DNA of 64,000 nucleotides from Bullera alba (taxonomy: Eukaryota > Basidiomycota > Tremellomycetes > Tremellales > Bulleraceae): positions 930,001 to 994,000 of the forward strand of contig BCIX01000007.1 in NCBI GenBank assembly GCA_001600095.1. Reading direction: 5' to 3'. The notes beneath the pieces are model-generated. The model was not told the DNA's origin and did not search any database. It saw nothing but the letters and a program-made list of their open reading frames with translations. Shown in pieces: positions 59,505-64,000 of the stretch. Position 1 is the first letter of the stretch, and every line of letters starts with the position of its first letter. The position numbers and the translations under genes were made by a program.

Positions 59505-61003
59505 ATGGCCGACGAATTCGAAGCGCTGCCACCTACGCTACAGAATGTGCTAGATCAGAAGAGCTTGAAGTGGATCTTCTGCGGTGAGTCTGGCTGTCAC
59601 GACCCTCGAGGACTATCCGGCCACGGTAGCTACGAGAGGCAACAATAAATCGAATCACTGTGCTCATTAGAGCTGCCAGGTGGTAAGGGTGGTGTGGGAA
59701 AGACGACGACCTCCTGCTCGCTTGCTGTTCAACTCGCAGCTGTTCGGGAGTCTGTGCTTCTCATCGTGAGTGAAGTGTAGCTATATGCACAGAGTGTGAG
59801 CAGAGCAGTCTCTGATCCTTCTCGCGCTTCTCAGTCGACCGACCCAGCACATAATCTCTCAGATGCCTTCTCCCAGAAGTTCGGCAAGGAGGCCACCAAA
59901 GTCAATGGCTTTGACAACCTCTTCGCTATGGAGATAGACCCCAATGGAAGCTTACAGGAGATCATCGAGAACTGTGAGTGGACTTAAACCTATTCTCTGA
60001 AAGTGGTTGACGTCTTTCGATAGCCGATCAGAGCGGTGGTGGTATGGGCGGAATGATGCAGGATCTGGCATTTGCTATCCCCGGTGTCGACGAGGCTATG
60101 GGTTTCGCCGAGATCATGAAGTGAGTAGTGGCAGAGATCTCAGGATTACATCTGTCCCCATGACTGACGAAACCGTTGCAGACACGTCAAGTCGATGGAG
60201 TTCTCGGTCATCGTGTTCGACACCGCGCCAACTGGTCATACCCTCCGATTCCTCTCATTCCCTTCGGTGCTAGAGAAAGCCCTTGGCAAGCTGAGCACGC
60301 TGAGCGGTAGATTCGGACCCATGCTCTCCCAGGTGAGTAGGTATCCGCCTAGCTATTTGGCGTGTTCATTCGCAATATAGCCACGCTGATACAATCCTAC
60401 GCCAGATGCAGTCGATGTTCGGAGGTGGAGGACAGCAGGAAGACATGTTTGCGAAGCTGGAGCAGATGAGGGAGATTATCACGGAAGTCAACACCCAGTT
60501 CAAGAACCCAGTGCGTATAGGAGTACCACTCTCTGCCAGTGTGTTGTGCTGACCATGCTCACAGGACAAGACGACGTTCGTCTGCGTGTGCATTTCAGAG
60601 TTCCTGTCGCTGTACGAGACAGAGCGTCTCATTCAGGAGCTCACCAACTACGAGATCGACACGCATAACATCGTTGTCAACCAATTGCTCTTCCCCAAAC
60701 CAGGTGAGGGAATTCCTTCTGCTGCCCAGAGTCATATGTGATTGCAGCTGACTATCGATGTAGGCAACAACTGCGAGCAGTGTGGAGTCCGGCAGAAGAT
60801 GCAACAGAAATACCTCAAGGAGGCTTTCGATCTGTACGAGGATGGATTCCACATCGTCCAACTGCCTCTTCTGACGGAGGAAGTGAGAGGGGTAGAGAAG
60901 CTCAAGGACTTCAGCAAGGTGCGCAGCTATTGAATACGCCTTTCACCAAAGCTGATCCGTGCGAATACAGATGCTCATCACACCATACACTCCTCCTCAG
61001 TAG
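59505..61003 (+). CDS. GET3: ATPase GET3 (tail-anchored protein targeting)
   Basis: Cytosolic ATPase dimer that captures tail-anchored membrane proteins and delivers them to the ER receptor GET1/GET2. Start [18 protein letters not shown] at 59505. Exons join [22 protein letters not shown], the deviant P-loop of the ArsA/Get3 class. Switch I is [16 protein letters not shown], the A-loop/switch II region [17 protein letters not shown], and the methionine-rich client-binding helices are [16 protein letters not shown] and [17 protein letters not shown]. The zinc-binding pair is in [14 protein letters not shown] (C-x2-C), which bridges the dimer. The last exon adds [12 protein letters not shown] and a stop at 61001-61003. 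About 330 residues, normal. It is a single ATPase domain like GET3, not the duplicated bacterial ArsA. Confidence 0.96.
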
Positions 61004-61279
61004 ACCAGCATATCCGCAATCATACTCTATTATGTATACTCCTGCTTGCCAGCGACAACTGCAGACTTCCACCGGAGTTCAGACATTCACAGGGTGACTC
61101 TTTGCATAAGGTCGATAATACGTGAACGACAGATGATATCGAAAGACACTGACCCGAAGGGGTCTCTAAGGCTAACATCTAGGTCATTCTAGGTTGCGGA
61201 AGCAATGACTGAGTTCCAGACTCAGTTTTGAAGACAGATGAAACACGATGATATCAGAACCCATCAACTGCGGACGAAA

Positions 61280-64000
61280 TCAGGTGATGAGGCCGAACGT
61301 CTTGACGGCCTCTTTGGCTTGACCAAGTCGATCTCGTCGTTGAACGAGGTCCTCTCTCTGTCGAGTGGTCATGGGCGACTCTGCAAGGAAAGCTCGGCAT
61401 CGGTCTCGACCGTTGGCCGCGAAGATGGACAAGTCGCGAATGAGGGCTTTCCTCATGGTCTTGGCGAGCGGGACGATGAGCTCGGCGTCGATTTGTCGTG
61501 GGACGTCGTCGATGATGCGCTAAGCCCAGTATCAGTTCATCTGATTCAAAGTGGAAGTGGACAAAGAGACCCACCTTGTACGCGACCTGCCAGTAGGCCC
61601 TGGTCTCCGCCATAACAGCGAGCTCTGATTCGAAAGAGTCCACCTTGAGTAGCTTCTTCAGATCATGCTCACTGAGAGACTCATAACCAAGAGCAGCGAG
61701 ACTAGCTAGCGCGTTGGCAGTGAGGGACTTCGTTTCGGGGGTTTGAGCCGTTGGGTTCGGATGTCGCTTGTCCTTCAAGCTAGCAAGGAACTTCTCTCGC
61801 ATGCTAATGAGGTCGTGGTCGTTCATCGTGAAGGGCCTAGTCTCGAGCTCGATCAATTTGCGAATCTGAACCCTGGCATTGTTGGAGAGGAGTCCGATCT
61901 GTTCCTTGATGATAGCACTGATCTCATACCATCAGCGATGTCGAAAGAGAGCGTTGAGGTGGTTCACTCACTGGACAGCTGAGGGTAGCATGCCTTCCTT
62001 GTACCTCCCGAACTTTGCCGCAATCATAGCGTGAATCAACTTCTCCACGAGAGGTTGGATTTTGTCAAGCAGCCCCTCGGAGATAGACATCCAAGACTGG
62101 GTGGCATCGCGGATCAGACTGGCCTTCGCAGCGAATGGGACGTTGTTGGGGAGCTCCCGAGTGATCAACCTAGAGTTCTTCGTGAGCAAGACTTTCAGTT
62201 GTGACACATCTTCGCTCATTCACTCACTTTGTGACGTGTTGTCTCACGTCATCGAGATCCAGGACCCTGCCCTTCAGACCTCCTACTCCCATTGGCTTCT
62301 CCTTGATACCCTTCACGTCACCTAGAAAGTCGATCTTGGACATACCCTTCGTCTCATCCTCCTTGATGTCGCGTTTGGTGAACGGGGTAAACTTTGGGGC
62401 GGTCGCCCACACCTTCTGCTTGTAGTCGAGATAGGCAGCGTTGATGGCTTGGATGAGCGACTCGTGGTCGGGAGTGCCAACGGCAGATTGACCAAGGTGT
62501 TCGGAGAAATCCTCGACCAGTCCTAGCATCTCGGTAGAAGAGTCGATAGATGGTTCGGCAGGAAGAGTCTCGATGTCACTGAGAATGCGGTCGTAGGTCA
62601 AGTTGATCTGTTCAACAAGCGTCGGGAGCCTAGTCAGGATGATTAGCTCAGGTTGGAAGGACACACGTCATTCAACTCAGACTCACTTCTCTCGGATAAA
62701 CGAGAGCAGCTGCTCTGACAGCGATGCGGTAAGATTGCGGGTACCAAGTCGAGCCTTCCATTGAGGAGAGAGGGTATTCCATGGTGAGGTCTTGGCGAAG
62801 AAGTCCAACTCTCTCGCTCGGGCAGTGTCGAAACTGATCTTCTCCGCAAGCTCATCGGCGTTCGGCTGACGAGTGACCTAGGAGATGTAGCGTCAGCTAG
62901 AGCAATCATACGCGCCTTCGAAGCACTCACATAGTACCCATACAATAGGGGCTCCGTCTCATTTTTGAGCACTTTGAGCCAAAGGTCCACCTCTCGACCT
63001 TGGAGAGTATCGACTTTGGTAAGAACACCGATCGTGCGCTTGCAATCAGGGTCCACTTCGTTGGCCAGTAAGGCTGCTTTCTGATTCTGGATGTCGTCTG
63101 AACATGGTGTTAGCCGCATTCACGTCACTCTCGATTCCCTAAACATGTACTTGCCTTTCATGGTCAGCACAAGAAGAATCAAGCTGTCTTTGCTGATGTA
63201 GTGCTTTACCAAATCTTCGACGAGCTGGATATTGCTTTTGTCTTCGCCTTTCCCAACATTCTGTACGATCCCGGGTAGGTCGACCAGAGTGAGGTCGGTG
63301 ATCTCGGGGCCAGAGATTTCGAGGACGACTACATTGCGGGAGAATGCCAACTGTTTCATCGATCCCAGTGGTCGCTCGATCTCCTGCTCGGGGATGTCGT
63401 AGTCGACGAACTTGGCTGCGTCGACCGATGGGTTGAGAATGGCTAGTTGCGCGCGTCGTATGGCGATTTCCACTATCTCTGGGTCATCGATCTGAGGTCC
63501 GAATTGTGCTTCTGGGGCCTGCCCGGCTCTCTGTAGGTCTCTCGTCAGCCAAGACAGGACAGATATCTCGAGAGTACTCACGTCAGCCACTTCTCCCTCG
63601 TCGATCTCTTGTCGGATCTTGACGACGCAGACCCAGTCTTTGTCCTCCTCACGTCGGAGTCGGACTTCGATTGGCACTCGGGTACAGGTTCCTGCGGCTC
63701 TGGGCAGTTTGATCTATGATTTGAATCAGCTATTTGCCGATGGTAACAAGACTCATGTAACTCACTCCTGATATCGCTTCGATCAGGGAAGACTTTCCGC
63801 TGGACTGATTACCGGCGACGACAATGGTTGGAAGACTGAAAGAGAGTGTCATGTCAGCCACTGTTCCGCATGGAAGGTGGAATGCGAGACTCACTCTACA
63901 TCAAGAGAGGCCCCGGTAGAACGGATCTGGTTGATGAGATCCATGAGCTGACGCTTATTTCGAGCGTAGTCGCTATCCATAATACCCTTGACCGTCTTCG
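61280..64000 (-). CDS. Dynamin-family GTPase B (Mx-like), 5' end beyond the window
   Basis: Second dynamin-superfamily GTPase, clearly paralogous to copy A at 54.4-57.4 kb. It is truncated by the window edge at 64000; its first codons lie outside. The visible order is DSDYARNKRQLMDLINQIRS, G1 AGNQSSGKSSLIEAIS, TRVPIEVRLRREEDKDW, G3 LTLVDLPGIVQNVGKGED, G4 IGVLTKVDTLQG, then the stalk (SLTASLSEQLLSFIREK-like region near 62690, LPTLVEQINLTYDRILSDIE) and the effector domain AVMAETRAYWQVAYK, RIIDDVPRQIDAELIVPLAK, ending KTFGLIT at the stop 61280-61282. The stalk position that is acidic in copy A here reads KDIKEDETKGMSKIDFLGD-like sequence without the acidic run. Several introns lie at the same codons as in copy A. 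It converges with GET3. Confidence 0.88.

Overview
This window is nuclear DNA of a basidiomycete fungus, most likely a Tremellomycetes yeast (Cryptococcus/Kwoniella/Bullera-like). The evidence is a dense gene array in which almost every gene is cut by short introns (mostly 45-80 nt, GTGAGT donor, CTGAC/CTAAC branch region, AG acceptor). The gene content is fungal: GCY-type aldo/keto reductase, PEX5, PHO80-type cyclin, heme-thiolate peroxygenase, Zn2Cys6 regulator, BUD6 and a CPL1-like secreted protein. No bacterial operon, CRISPR array, rRNA, tRNA or intact transposon was seen. CDS coordinates below are genomic spans from start to stop codon that include introns. Exon chains rebuilt base by base (AKR, PHO80, APN1, DUF7704) sum to a multiple of three.

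Layout. 0-15 kb is mostly housekeeping: an F-box-like gene (-), an aldo/keto reductase (+), COQ9 (-) divergent from mitochondrial aspartyl-tRNA synthetase (+), PEX5 (+) and a PHO80-like cyclin (+). 14.3-26 kb looks accessory: a gene-free stretch with an AT-rich patch, a secreted heme-thiolate peroxygenase (-), a 1.9 kb gap, a TauD-type dioxygenase (-) divergent from an alpha-glucoside-type sugar transporter (+), and a Zn2Cys6 transcription factor (-). 26.6-34.4 kb is a DNA synthesis/repair pair, RNR2 (-) and MSH6 (+), sharing an 881 bp promoter with three perfect MluI cell-cycle boxes. 34.7-44.3 kb holds POP4 (-), BUD6/AIP3 (+), an R3HCC1L-like protein (-) and six-unit polyubiquitin (+). 45.6-54.2 kb holds an endonuclease IV (APN1-type) with a very long disordered N-terminus (+), a CPL1-like secreted Cys-rich protein (-) and COQ11 (-). 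54.3-64 kb holds two dynamin-family GTPase paralogues (-, the second cut by the window edge) on either side of a small DUF7704-like membrane protein (+) and the GET3 ATPase (+).

Functional themes: ubiquinone biosynthesis and mitochondrial translation (COQ9, COQ11, MSD1); genome maintenance (RNR2, MSH6, endonuclease IV); peroxisome/ER targeting (PEX5, GET3); a possible co-regulated catabolic island (peroxygenase, dioxygenase, transporter, regulator); and a duplicated dynamin locus. The best candidates for new biology are the giant endonuclease IV, the paired dynamin-like GTPases, the CPL1-like gene that only appears after exon reconstruction, and recurrent micro-exons of 8, 9 and 11 nt.
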